Part shown: piece by piece, positions 23,566 through 33,457 of the stretch
How the letters are laid out: each line of letters opens with the position of its first letter
How positions within the stretch are numbered: the stretch's first letter is position 1
DNA from: Glomus cerebriforme
Lineage: Eukaryota > Glomeromycota > Glomeromycetes > Glomerales > Glomeraceae
DNA length: 34,929 nucleotides
Direction: 5' to 3'
Assembly (NCBI GenBank): GCA_003550305.1
Contig: QKYT01000680.1
Location: 23,165-58,093 of the forward strand
Program-made: the position numbers and the translations under genes
The notes under the pieces: model-generated
Told to the model about the DNA's origin: nothing
Databases searched by the model: none
Seen by the model: the letters and a program-made list of their open reading frames with translations, nothing else

Positions 23566-24095
23566 TAAGAAAATAAAATAAAATAGAATAAAAATTTTAA
23601 TTTTTAATTAATTTATTAATTTTTATTCGAACATTTTTAAAGTGTTAATTGATTGGTTTCTATTTGATATTAGTAAAAGAATTGGAAGGATTCGGGGATC
23701 ATCACTTTACAGTTCGAAATTCACATTATGAGTAGCGAGATTAGAAAATAAAATAAAATAAGATAAAAATTTAATTTTTAATTAATTTATTAATTTTTAT
23801 TCGAACATTTTTAAAGTGTTAATTGATTGGTTTCTATTTGATATTAGTAAAAGAATTGGAAGGATTCGGGGATCATCACTTTACAGTTCGAAATTCACAT
23901 TATGAGTAGCGAGATTAGAAAATAAAATAAAATAAGATAAAAATTTAATTTTTAATTAATTTATTAATTTTTATTCGAACATTTTTAAAGTGTTAATTGA
24001 TTGGTTAGTATTTGATATTGGTAAAAGAAGTGGAAGGGTTCGGGGATTAGTTTACAATTCAAAATTCACATTATGGGTAGCGAGAGAGGTCTAAA
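23566..24095. repeat. 174-bp tandem repeat, three copies
   Basis: The word ATTCGAACATTTTTAAAGTG occurs at 23625, 23799 and 23973, an exact 174-bp spacing. The first two copies are nearly identical. The third diverges in its second half (GGTTAGTATT for GGTTTCTATT, GGGGATTAG for GGGGATCATC). The array ends about 30 bp from the 3' end of the helicase pseudogene. Confidence 0.85.
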
Positions 24096-24125
24096 ATATA
24101 TGGGGATTGATTGTGGAGATTGTGT

Positions 24126-25340
24126 TTAACCTTTCATATTCCAGAATACCGATCTGTCAAGATGAGAGATGTCGACATTATCCCAGGTAGAACATCTGCT
24201 TAGGGCAACATATGCCTGACCAGGGGAGAAAATATTTCCATCTAAGGCAAGGGAGACTTTAGGTAAAGTCAAACCTTGGGTCTTGTGAACAGTAAGGGCG
24301 AAACAATTTTGTAAGGGAAACTGTGTATGACGACAGTTTGTTCCATTGATATTAAAATAGTGAGTATGCTTATAAACATCTACATCAACTATGGATCCCT
24401 TGACAGAGAATGCAATTCGAACATATGGTTCAGAAATATTGAGATCAGTGACCACTCCTATTGTTCCATTACATATACCTTGTTCTATGAGAGAATTATT
24501 AAGGTGCATCACATGGGCACCTGATTGTAAGCGAACAAGAGGAGATAAGTTCATTTTTGGTTTAAACATTTGATGTGAAAGGGAGGGATGCCATTGATCG
24601 GAATTTACAAAGTTAACAGCTTGTGATAATAAGAACTTATCAGGAGGTATGGGTAGGAGATTGCAAATTGATGCATTAATTTGTTGTGCAGTCTCTTTGA
24701 AACCAACAATATGAGTTGTGTTAAGAAGAGTGTCAGTTACAGGTTGGGTATTAAATTCTGAATGGCATTGTTGTAATAGGTCCCATGTTTCTGAGGATGT
24801 ATTACCCATCCTTACTTGTTCTAAAATATGGAAAAATTCCATATCATTATGTTGACGCTGAAGAGTCCTCAAAAATAAAGGATAAAATAATATTCAGATA
24901 ACAGAACGAAAAACAGGTTGACCCGCGACAGGAGGAAGCTGAGCAAGGTCGTCGACCACAATAACATTTATACCACCAAAAGGAAGAGTATTACTATGAA
25001 TTTTGGCGAATAGGTTGGAGATGAAATCCATCAATTCACTCAAAATCATAGAGACCTCTTTGATTATTAATGTATCAAGATTTTTTAAATGAGTATTGAG
25101 GTCTGTGTCGATAAAAGCACATGTGTAGAAACCTTCTTGCGTAGAAGTAATACGTAATATGGAGTGGATTGTTTTGCCTCTGACATTTTGGGCTGTGATA
25201 CCAGTAGGCGTAAGCAGAAGAAAATTCAAACGTCTTTGGATAAGCATATTTGTTATTATTCTTATTATGTAAGATTTTCCAGTTCTGGCAGACCCGGTTA
25301 TGAAATAATATGGCCACTTTACCCCATCATTCTTGCCCAT
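24126..25340 (-). pseudogene. PIF1-family helicase domain of a Helitron (one in-frame stop)
   Basis: About 404 codons in one frame, interrupted only by TGA at 24894-24896. Motif I reads GSARTGKS (family form GSAGTGKS). The Walker B region reads IIKEVSM where the family has DEVSM, and VDDLAQLPPV follows. Near the end come LTVHKTQGLTLPKV and GQAYVALSRC, the conserved C-terminal PIF1 motifs. The altered Walker B, the Gly-to-Arg change in motif I and the internal stop all argue that it is dead. In an intact element this domain would unwind DNA during rolling-circle transposition. Confidence 0.85.
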
Positions 25341-25344
25341 AACA

Positions 25345-25675
25345 CATAATTCACTGAAATGCTAACTAGGTTACTTCAATCTTTAGGTCAACAACTTCCT
25401 ACTAATCTTTTTCATATCATACAAATCCAACTAGAAAACCTAAAGATTCTTTCTCCTAACTTGCCAGAAACTGCTATTCTTGAATTGCCAGAAGACTAGT
25501 ACCGTGCGCTATTCACTAACACCATATATGAAGTGTGATATCCACGTTCATTGTATATTTTGAACATTATTAATATCTCTGCCATGGTAAAATTTTTAAT
25601 AACTGAATCTTTTCCTATATGATTACATATGATAATATCTATCTATATGTTAGATGAAAATAATGATAATCTGTA
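25345..25675 (+). other. Coding-like fragment in opposite orientation inside the Helitron
   Basis: Between the helicase and Rep halves the minus strand loses its protein character. The plus strand instead reads protein-like sequence from 25351 (MLTRLLQSLGQQLPTNLF, then LENLKILSPNLPETAILELPED). It continues across TAG (near 25497) and TGA (near 25536) in the same frame. A further piece, IYMLDENNDNLYK, reads on the plus strand near 25645-25683. I do not recognise the source. It may be an inserted fragment of another element or a local inversion. Confidence 0.4.
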
Positions 25676-27510
25676 CAAATCGAATAGCCTAGAAGAAGGA
25701 ATATAAGTTCTATCAATCCTAATCTTTGTGCGATGATATGTTTCCTAAGTAAGTTATTTTCTCGAATGTTAAAGATGTGTGATGGTTCTCTTTTTACAAT
25801 GTACTTCGCCATATACCATGCAAATCCTCTATCAGTTACGTATTGGGCGTTCATATACGCATTTCATATTAAAAGAGTAGAAGGATGATATGAAATAACT
25901 CAGGAGTCAGTCTCCGTTAAGCACTTATAAATGTAACAGTTACTTCTTTCTTTATGATATGTGATGTTGCTAAATGGATGGGGAAAACCTTTTTTGCAGG
26001 TTTGGCTCAGAACTGCAGAACCCTGACATTTTTCATTACAAGTGTGAATTTGGTTAGCTATTGCAGCTGCATAATAAAGTTTGGATTTGTAGTGGGGGTC
26101 TGGTATAATAGAACATATTATATTATTTCTGATCATAATCTGAGTAGTATTGGAGATCTAATAGCAAAAGTGTGTGTGTGCAGTGCTCCTATTTTGAAAT
26201 TCCACTCGATCAAAAAAGTTTATCTCTCCAAATTCTGTAAGATCTGGATTTTTGTAAAGTTCCTTCTTTAACAATTGAAATTTATGTACGAAATAATTGG
26301 CACAGTGAAAGAGTTTATTCATGGATAAAGTATTTTCATTATTACTATTGGATAATATATCATGTAGATATGTTCACCTATTCTCTGCCATGCTTAGTAT
26401 TATAAAGAGTGTAAATAATCCTAATTTTTGTAACATGGCATTGAGATGGAGTTCCTTTTGGTGAAAGTATGTATTACCTGTTCATACAAAGGTAAGGATA
26501 GGAATCATTTTATTTTCATCTAATATATTTCGTGAAGTGTAAGAATTGGATCAGAGTAAATCTCTTGTTGTTGGAAGGTTAAGATTTTTATTATTTCTAG
26601 CAGATTCTAAATGGGATTGTTATAATATTCGTTGTGTGTTCTGGTGATGTCTCAGCTTTTCCAATTGAAGATATAACCATGATAGCCAATGGTGGTGAAG
26701 TCTCTAGCGAAGGTTGATATTCATAAGTCGCAGTTTGATGTATTTTTCGTAAGTCTCTTCCTGTATATGACTTTCACTTCTAGATGTATCATAAAAATGT
26801 CCTCTTCCATCAGTGAAGAGATCGGAAAAAAATAAGGGTTCTAAGTTTGAATCATGAGTTGATAGGGGTATATGTAAGGTTTCATTTTGTTAAATAAAAC
26901 TCACCGTCAATCTGCTATAATAGAAATCTTCGTTATGTACCTCACTAGAGAAATCATAATTCAGAAGTATTATATTATGATTATTAGAAGGAGGCATATT
27001 CGTATCAGATTCAAGATGGTTCGCACTTGAAAAAGATTACTTAAAATCCAATTTTGATTATTTGATGATAAGATGTTTGTGAATGGGTGAAGATATGGAT
27101 TATTTTCTGCTAACCAAATACTGTAGCTGCACACTGCAAAAATATGTTGTAAATTGAATTTGTAGCTTGATTATCACTAGTTTGAGTATCATTTGATTTC
27201 AAGAATGCTCCCAACATTCTGGAGTATAGTGTATGGGCTCTGATGTTACAGGAGTAATTCATTGAGCCAGTTAAAGTCCTATACTCTGAATATGAATTAC
27301 TATTTAAGGTCCTTTCCAAAGAACAGTAAAGGAAAACAGATAATAGTTATCTTCTTTTATACAAAGAAATGGAAAGAATTTCTTGAGGTAAAGAAAAGAG
27401 ATGAGGGAATGAAAATCATGTTGATGTTTTTTGCAAGATTCACAAGTTGGGACTCTCAACTCAGAGATATGGTTAACATTAGGGTTAAAAGATAAGGAAA
27501 CGTTAGATAC
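25676..27510 (-). pseudogene. Helitron Rep (HUH nuclease) domain, many stops
   Basis: One frame runs from about 26900 down to 25676 through roughly nine stops. It contains LEPLFFSDLFTDGRGHFYD, VEFQNRSTAHTHF (HxH of the HUH nuclease, codons 26170-26178), TCKKGFPHPFS, YKCLTETDS, MNAQYVTDRGFA, and YMAKYIVKREPSHIF (the YxxKY double-tyrosine motif that nicks and carries DNA). Upstream, in other frames, 27110-27319 (YSRMLGAFLKSNDTQ) and about 27309-27510 (CESCKKHQHDFHSL) look like shifted 5' pieces, so there is at least one frameshift. Catalytic His and Tyr codons survive although the gene is dead. Confidence 0.78.
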
Positions 27511-28263
27511 ATATTGTTGTAAAGGGTAAGTAATAAATGGGTTATAAAATTTCTAACATGCCTTTTGGAAGTATAATAGTCTTCTATAATATACACAAGG
27601 GATACGAGGCCATTAACATAACAGGTTATTCTCAAATTTCTTAATTAACTTTTGTAATTTTTGTGAAGATCTCCAATGTGTAATTTCTCTCTCTAAATTA
27701 TGATTATTGGGTAAGATTGGGTTAGTTATATTATGAACAAACGTACTATACTCAGAAACATCGAGAACTGTCTCTTATTCATTATCAAAGATATATATAT
27801 ATGTGATAGATCTGGTCAGACATATTTATCATAGGTAAGAAAGATTTTTATTTTTATTTTTTATTTTTTTTTCTTTTTTTGATGAGAAGAAAATTTTCCT
27901 CATATTTATATAAAAAAAAAAGAAAAAAACAAATTTATTGTGGGAGTTTTTGATTTTGCGATTCACATCCATTTCTAAATTATCACAAAATTATTAGTAA
28001 GAAGATATGTACTGCAATTTAAAGATTAAAATCAGTTGTTTATTATTTCTTTAATGTATAATAGAATTTTATACGATAAAGTATGTAACTTAATTTTCAC
28101 TTTTAAAAAAATAAACTAAAGAAAAAGAAATCAAAAGTTTTCAACTACATTTAAAGTATCTTTATTATTTCTTCATACACATAATTAATTACATATAAAT
28201 AATTTAAAAAAATTAATTAAAAGAAAATAAAAGATTAAGAAATTTCTTAATCATATATTCAGA
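27511..28263. other. Spacer inside the Helitron remains
   Basis: AT-rich with homopolymer T/A stretches at 27845-27880 and 27910-27930. No clear coding sequence is visible. It could hold the degraded 5' end of Rep and the 3' region of the upstream gene. Confidence 0.4.
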
Positions 28264-29230
28264 TTAAATGACATTATTATTTTTAACTTGTAGAGTATTA
28301 TTATCATTGGTCATAGTGGTCACGGTAAATGAATCCATGTTAGGAATAGGATTTGCTTCGAAAGCTGATGAAAGACCTTGATTTGGTGTCAATTCCATTT
28401 GAGCTAAAGTGTTAGTTCGACTCCTCCTTGTAGCTCTTGGTATTGCTTCCCTAGTAGTTCTATTTGACCTTTTTCTAGTACCGCCAGTAGATTAGGTATT
28501 TAACCATGGTACATTTAATGCTTGTTGATTATGATCACTATTACGATTGGTTGATACTAATGAAATATTCTTAAGATTGATTATGTACTTTCCAGGAGAG
28601 ATTTCTTCTTGGGTAATTTAATTGATTATAAAGGGTTAATATTTAATCAAACCCATAATTATCATGGTTGTAGACCTTATTGTTTGATTTATTGAATTCG
28701 TTTTGTTGGTAAGGTATCTGACCTCAACCTAAAATTCGTAGAGTTTCCTGTTACCAAGATTCTCTTTTACATAAAATTCAAAAACAGATCTACCATCAAT
28801 GTTCCTCACAGTCTTTGTGGTAATACCCACAATCATAACATTCAGGCCAATTAATGGCATCATATCAAAATCTAAACCTTTCAATACTTTTATCGACATT
28901 GCATTGACCTTTAATATTAATAAAGAGAAATAAATTAAATTAATAAAATAAAATAGGAAAAAATGAGATAAATATACTTATGGAATACTATCCAGAACAG
29001 GTGATAAATTTTTCCTTTAAAAAGATTACATCCCCTATATCAAAATCTTCTATTTGAGTTTCAATACTTCAATTCGAAGGAATAAAAGCTTTCACTTTTA
29101 AGTAAATGACCTTGATCAGGTCATTTATGTCCAACCTGAAAACTGTTATAAGTTCCTTAACAGTGAACTCTTGTGTAAGCCGCTCTGTACATTCGTGGAT
29201 GTAATAAACTTCAGATATCTTTGCTGGCAT
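28264..29230 (-). pseudogene. OB-fold-like (possible RPA-type) gene of the Helitron
   Basis: The frame starts at the ATG 29228-29230 (MPAKISEVYYIHECTERL). It passes a TGA and a TAG where Trp is likely and meets a probable intron whose donor reads ATAAGT instead of GTAAGT (about 28978). It resumes after AAAG near 28910 (VNAMSIKVLKGLDFDMMPLI, then FEFYVKENLGNRKLYEF, TAG). It finishes with a basic Ser/Thr/Arg-rich tail (TRKRSNRTTREAIPRATRRS) at TAA 28264-28266. Two stretches have the alternating hydrophobic pattern of OB-folds (LIKVIYLKVKAFIPSN; MIVGITTKTVR). Some Helitrons carry RPA-like single-strand-binding genes, so this role fits position and orientation. I could not confirm the family. Confidence 0.5.
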
Positions 29231-30182
29231 TATTGAAATTATTGTATGAGTGGAAATAAAAGAAATAGTGTAAAATATATGTTAAAGTGGTATTGTAATA
29301 ATAAAAAATGTGATAGTAGTAAATTAAAAGGATAGATAAAATTGAAAGAGTTCTTTAAAAAATCTAAGAAAATCCTTTGAAGTAGATACCTATATTTATT
29401 TATTTTTTTTTTAATTAAGTGATATTTTTTTTTGAAAGAAATCAAATATCATATTCTTTCTTTCCAAGAAAAAAAGAAAATAAATATTCACAAATAATAT
29501 AATCTAAGCCCAGATCAGATCATTATAATAAATATCCATACTTTGCCATATTTATTAATTAATCTTTTCATTATACTCCTTCTTAACAGGCATGAAAGTG
29601 ATGAGAAAAGAAAAANTAAATCATCTCTATCATCTTTTATAATCTAAGCCCAACATGAAAAATCAAGTCATTATAATGATACTTTACCATATATTAATTA
29701 ATTATTACTTCTTAATATGGTATAATAAGCTAAGCATCTAAAAATTGATTAACTTCCCCATTGTAACTAAAGATATAGGATAAATTACATAAAAAATTAT
29801 TATTAGTTATAATATATATAGTATAGAAATTAACGTCTACATTTTAGATAGTTTTATAGTTTAGTTTATATTTTAAAATAATTTATAGTTTATTAATATG
29901 TGATTAGTAGTACATGATTTCATATGATTAGAATGGCGAAGTAAATATGGCAAAGTAAATGATCAATATTGTAAAACATTATAAGAAATTATAGAGTTGT
30001 AGGAAATTGAAGAATTGAAAAATCATTTATAGAAAATTGAAGAATTAAAGATCATTTATAGTATTACAAGTAGATTAGTGAAATATAGTTTAGTGAAACA
30101 AGTAGATTACCAAATTAATTATAAAAAGGTTTTGATTAAGCCTTTATTAAAATTTTTAGCTTTGGCGATTTCTATTTGTATA
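29231..30182. repeat. Gene-less region with a 138-bp-spaced direct repeat
   Basis: AATCTAAGCCCA (about 29501 and 29641) is followed in both places by TCATTATAAT, ACTTTRCCATAT and TATTAATTAAT, a degenerate duplication. Further right, AAATTGAAGAATT..ATCATTTATAG occurs twice in 30005-30060. No coding potential is visible. Confidence 0.5.
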
Positions 30183-30530
30183 CAGGATGTCTGAACACGG
30201 GGTCATAATTCTGGTCAGAATTAAATAATCTGCAATAAAATTGCCTTTTTGAAAATTTCATGTAACCCAAAATTTGATTTTTGAGAGAAAAAAATTGCCT
30301 TTTTTGTATTGTGTAATGTAGGACAATAATCCAAAAAAGGATACTTCGGCCGGCATTATGAAATATGACCAAAATTAGGGTTATAACAAATAAATGTGAT
30401 GAATAGGATTTCATACCTTGAAAAAATTTGTCCCTAGAATAAATAGAAAAAATGAAACAGAAGATGTGATACAGGGTGTGATAAATTATCATATAGTAAA
30501 AAATCACGTGATACATGTCCAGACACCCCA
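30183..30530 (-). mobile_element. Miniature element with related core but different ends
   Basis: The ends are GGATGTCTGAACA (30186) and, inverted, TGTCCAGACACCCC (30517-30530). They are imperfect terminal repeats that differ from those of the 5318/5612 pair. The interior, read on the minus strand, matches the same core (TATTTATTCTAGGGACAAAT, GAAATCCTATTCATCACA) and the CAATTTT..CTCTC..AAAT block of the 32520 copy. A 119-codon frame inside it is incidental. Confidence 0.6.
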
Positions 30531-31444
30531 TGTAAATTTTGAAATTTTTTTTAGCTTTTTAGCTCAATAAAAATATTAATTATTAAAAGTTATTTGAATA
30601 TGCTCATGGTTCACCTAAGAATTAATTAATATTGAGATTAAAGTCAAAGGGAATAAAGTATAGGAAATTATCCTATTTTAATTATTTAATGTAAAGTTAT
30701 TTAAATCAAGAGAAATTATTATATTTTGAAAGTTAAATTTAAAGAAAAAGTATGAAGATATAAGATTTAAACTAAGCATATGAATGAAATAGTGTTAATT
30801 TTAGTCAGAACAGGTAGCAGATGTCTGTGATATCATAACTGATAATTCATTATTCCTTATATAGACATAATCATTAATTAAATCTCTTTCCTATATCCTA
30901 TATGATATAAATTAATCAGAAAAAAAAAAATTTATGACATAAAGTGACTTTTTTACACATGTTATATTAAAAGAGAAAACTGGTTTTTTAATGTTATAAT
31001 CAGTAATTGATAAGCGATTTGTTTTTATTTATTATTTTTAAGAAATCCCAGATTAGATAATCAANTCTATACAAAAAATTATAAATATAACATCTATTTA
31101 AAAGATGGATGGGTGGATAGTTCTAATCTAAATAGAAATCGATTAGGATTCATATTAAAGATGAAAACTATTTCCAATTCTAAATCTAAATCTTAATAGA
31201 TTAATTACTCTAAGAAATACTNTAAGAATATAATTTTACAACTAAAATTTTTCCTAATTCATCAATGCAAATCCAACCTAAAAAGAATATATATTACAAG
31301 CATTTTGATGATCTTGAATACAGAACATTACAGGAACTTCTATTCCATTTACATTAAAAAAAATTGTATAACAAAGTACAAAATATATATAATAGGCAAA
31401 ATCTATTACTTGTTTTTATTACTATGATAATATATTTATATGTA
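30531..31444. other. Gene-less AT-rich stretch
   Basis: No gene. Several Ns (31065, 31222) mark assembly uncertainty. No repeat stood out. Confidence 0.5.
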
Positions 31445-32368
31445 CAGTGTCCAGCAACAAGTTACCGGTCACCTATAAATTAAAATAATTATTGCACAAA
31501 TATACTCCTATGTAAACATTTTTTTTTAATAATTAATTTACTTTTTATAATATAAGTAAAGTTAATCATTAAGTTAAAATGTACTTTTGCAAAAATTATA
31601 TGAAATTTAAATAAATATTGATCATTATATTTTAAATTTTATTAGAAAAATTAGCATTTTAATAGAAATTTTCAAGTATTATTAAAATTTAAAATAATTT
31701 GTAATATTTTTTTTAAATTAAATTATTTGTTATAATTTATAATATCATTAAAATCAATGAAATAACCAATAAGTTATATATATTTAATAATAATATTTTT
31801 CATTTATTAATTATTTGTAAATTATTGAGCTAAAAAAATAAATTATAATTTTAAATTTTGATTATTATAAAAAAGTTAAAAAATAAATAGTAAGATTTGT
31901 ATATTTCTAATAAAAAAATTTTTGCCAAAATTAATTTATTAGATCTGGCTAAAATTTGGTAAGTAATTTAGTAATAATTTACAAATGATCAGCAAATGCC
32001 AATTAAAAGTGCGTAATTTATCAACTATTTTATTAATTTTGATGATACTTTATAATAATATATTATAAATTATATNAAATAATTTTATTTAAAAAAAANN
32101 TCATAATAATACAAATTATTTTAATATTATAATAATACCTAAAATTTCTATTAAAATGCTAATTTTTCTGATAAAACCTAAAATATAGTAATCAATTTTT
32201 ATTAAAATTTTATATAATTTTTAACGAAAATATATTCTAACTTGATGATCAACTTTACTTATACTATAAAAAGTAAGTTAATTATTAAAAAAAATGTTTA
32301 CATAGGAATATATTTGTGCAATAATTATCTTAATTTATAGGTAACTGGTAATTTGTTTCTGGGCACTG
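31445..32368. mobile_element. 924-bp foldback element with long inverted arms and TA target site
   Basis: The left arm starts CAGTGTCCAGCAACAAGTTA and the right arm ends as its complement, TAATTTGTTTCTGGGCACTG. Both are flanked by TA (31443-31444, 32369-32370). The arms match inwards for at least 290 bp, e.g. ATGTAAACATTTTTTTTTAA near 31510 against TTAAAAAAAATGTTTACAT near 32290. There is no ORF. CAGTG ends with TA duplication are typical of Tc1/mariner elements, so it is probably a non-autonomous foldback derivative; that part is inference. Confidence 0.75.
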
Positions 32369-32519
32369 TATGTATGGAAACTTGATTGATTGATAACCAA
32401 TAACTGATAAAGTCACAAAATTTTATTAATTGAAGTAAACTTCTTTACCAAGTCTTATAATTGTGTTTAATACCATAATTCTTAACAATTTAGTGACCTT
32501 TTTTTAAGGGCAAATGTAT

Positions 32520-32885
32520 ATCTCACAGGGGTGCGACATCATTATTCATCGCCTCTAATTTGTCACCTCCGTGTCACACCCTCCGACTTTCATTTTTACT
32601 ATTTATTCTAGGGACGAATTTTTTCGAGGTGTGAAATCCTATTTGTCACATGTTAATCGTCACATCATTAATTTTGGCCGAAAATTTTAATTCTGGCCGG
32701 AATTTCTATTTTGGGCACTTGGGTAACGTTACACAAACCAAAAAAGGCAATTTTATTTCTCTTCAAAATCGAAATTTAGGTTACACGAAACTTTCAAAAA
32801 AGGAAATTTTCTTAATTTCGGCCGGAATTACCGAATTAGGAAAATTCCCGGTGATATATAAGTGTCTTACCCCCATACTAGATCT
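32520..32885 (+). mobile_element. Uninterrupted copy of the older miniature element
   Basis: This carries the landmarks of the interrupted copy at 5104-5920 without the two inserts: TTTTTACTATTTATTCTAGG, GTGAAATCCTATTTGTCACA, GGTAACGTTACACAAACC, CAATTTTATTTCTCTTCAAA, GGCCGGAATTACCGAATT. It is unusually CpG-rich for the window, so it may be a younger copy. The edges are approximate. An 84-codon frame within it is incidental. Confidence 0.6.
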
Positions 32886-33001
32886 AGATTTACCCTTTTT
32901 TTAATATCTGATATATAGTTTCTAATAGAAGTATATAGGAAAAAAGAAGTAATTCATTATTATTTTAAAGAAAAATGCTAATTCCTTTCTTTTATTTTTA
33001 G

Positions 33002-33457
33002 TGAATGCGAAGTTTTAAATTGCAGCTTTTAAAAATGGAAAGAGAAGTTATCTTTTTTTTATTTATTTCTTTAGATGGACAAAGATTTGGATTTTGACTC
33101 GTTAAAGGTATAAGAAAAGGAAAGAAATTTTATTTTATCTTTTTTAAAAAAAGATGCTAACAATTTTCTTTGCTTTTTTATTTTTTAAGCAAATACAAAT
33201 TTTGGATTTCTGGACTTATTAAAGGTAAAGGGAAAGAAATGAAATTTTTTTAACCTTTATTATAAAGAAAAATATTAACTTCATTCAATCTAAAAAATGA
33301 AAAAAAAAGATTTGGATTTCTGAGCCTATTGGAGGTAAAAGGAAGGAAAAAATATTTTTTTTTTTATTTTAAGAAAAAAATACTAATTTCTTTTCTTTCT
33401 ATTTTTCTTTTTCTTTTTTTTTTTTAGATGAACATGGATTTAATTTTCTAAAGAACC
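33002..33457 (+). repeat. Second array of intron-like / mini-exon-like units
   Basis: Four to five units of about 110-117 bp. Exon-like modules lie at 33075-33107 (33 nt), 33190-33224 (35 nt), 33310-33334 (25 nt) and from 33428. They share ATTTGGATTT(C/T) and TTAAAG|GTA/GGAG|GTA borders. Donors GTATAA or GTAAA follow at 33108, 33225 and 33335. Branch-like GCTAAC, ATTAAC or ACTAAT and T-rich tracts come next, with TTTAG/TTAAG/AAAAG acceptors ending at 33001, 33074, 33189, 33309 and 33427. The sequence is unrelated to the first array, but the design is the same. Confidence 0.65.

Larger units (their letters stand above)
24126..29230 (-). mobile_element. Decayed Helitron-like element
   Basis: On the minus strand, in order 5' to 3', lie an OB-fold-like gene, a Rep/HUH gene and a PIF1-type helicase gene, all broken and all in the same orientation. 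Rep plus helicase is diagnostic of Helitrons. Here the two halves are separated by a foreign or rearranged segment (about 25345-25675). The 5' TC and 3' CTRR-plus-hairpin ends could not be placed, so the limits given are those of the coding remains. Confidence 0.75.

Noticed and set aside
24327..24573. Plus-strand frames opposite the helicase
   Set aside because: They are antisense shadows of helicase coding sequence.
30172..30531. 119-codon minus-strand frame as a gene
   Set aside because: It coincides exactly with a miniature inverted-repeat element and shares its sequence with non-coding copies elsewhere in the window.
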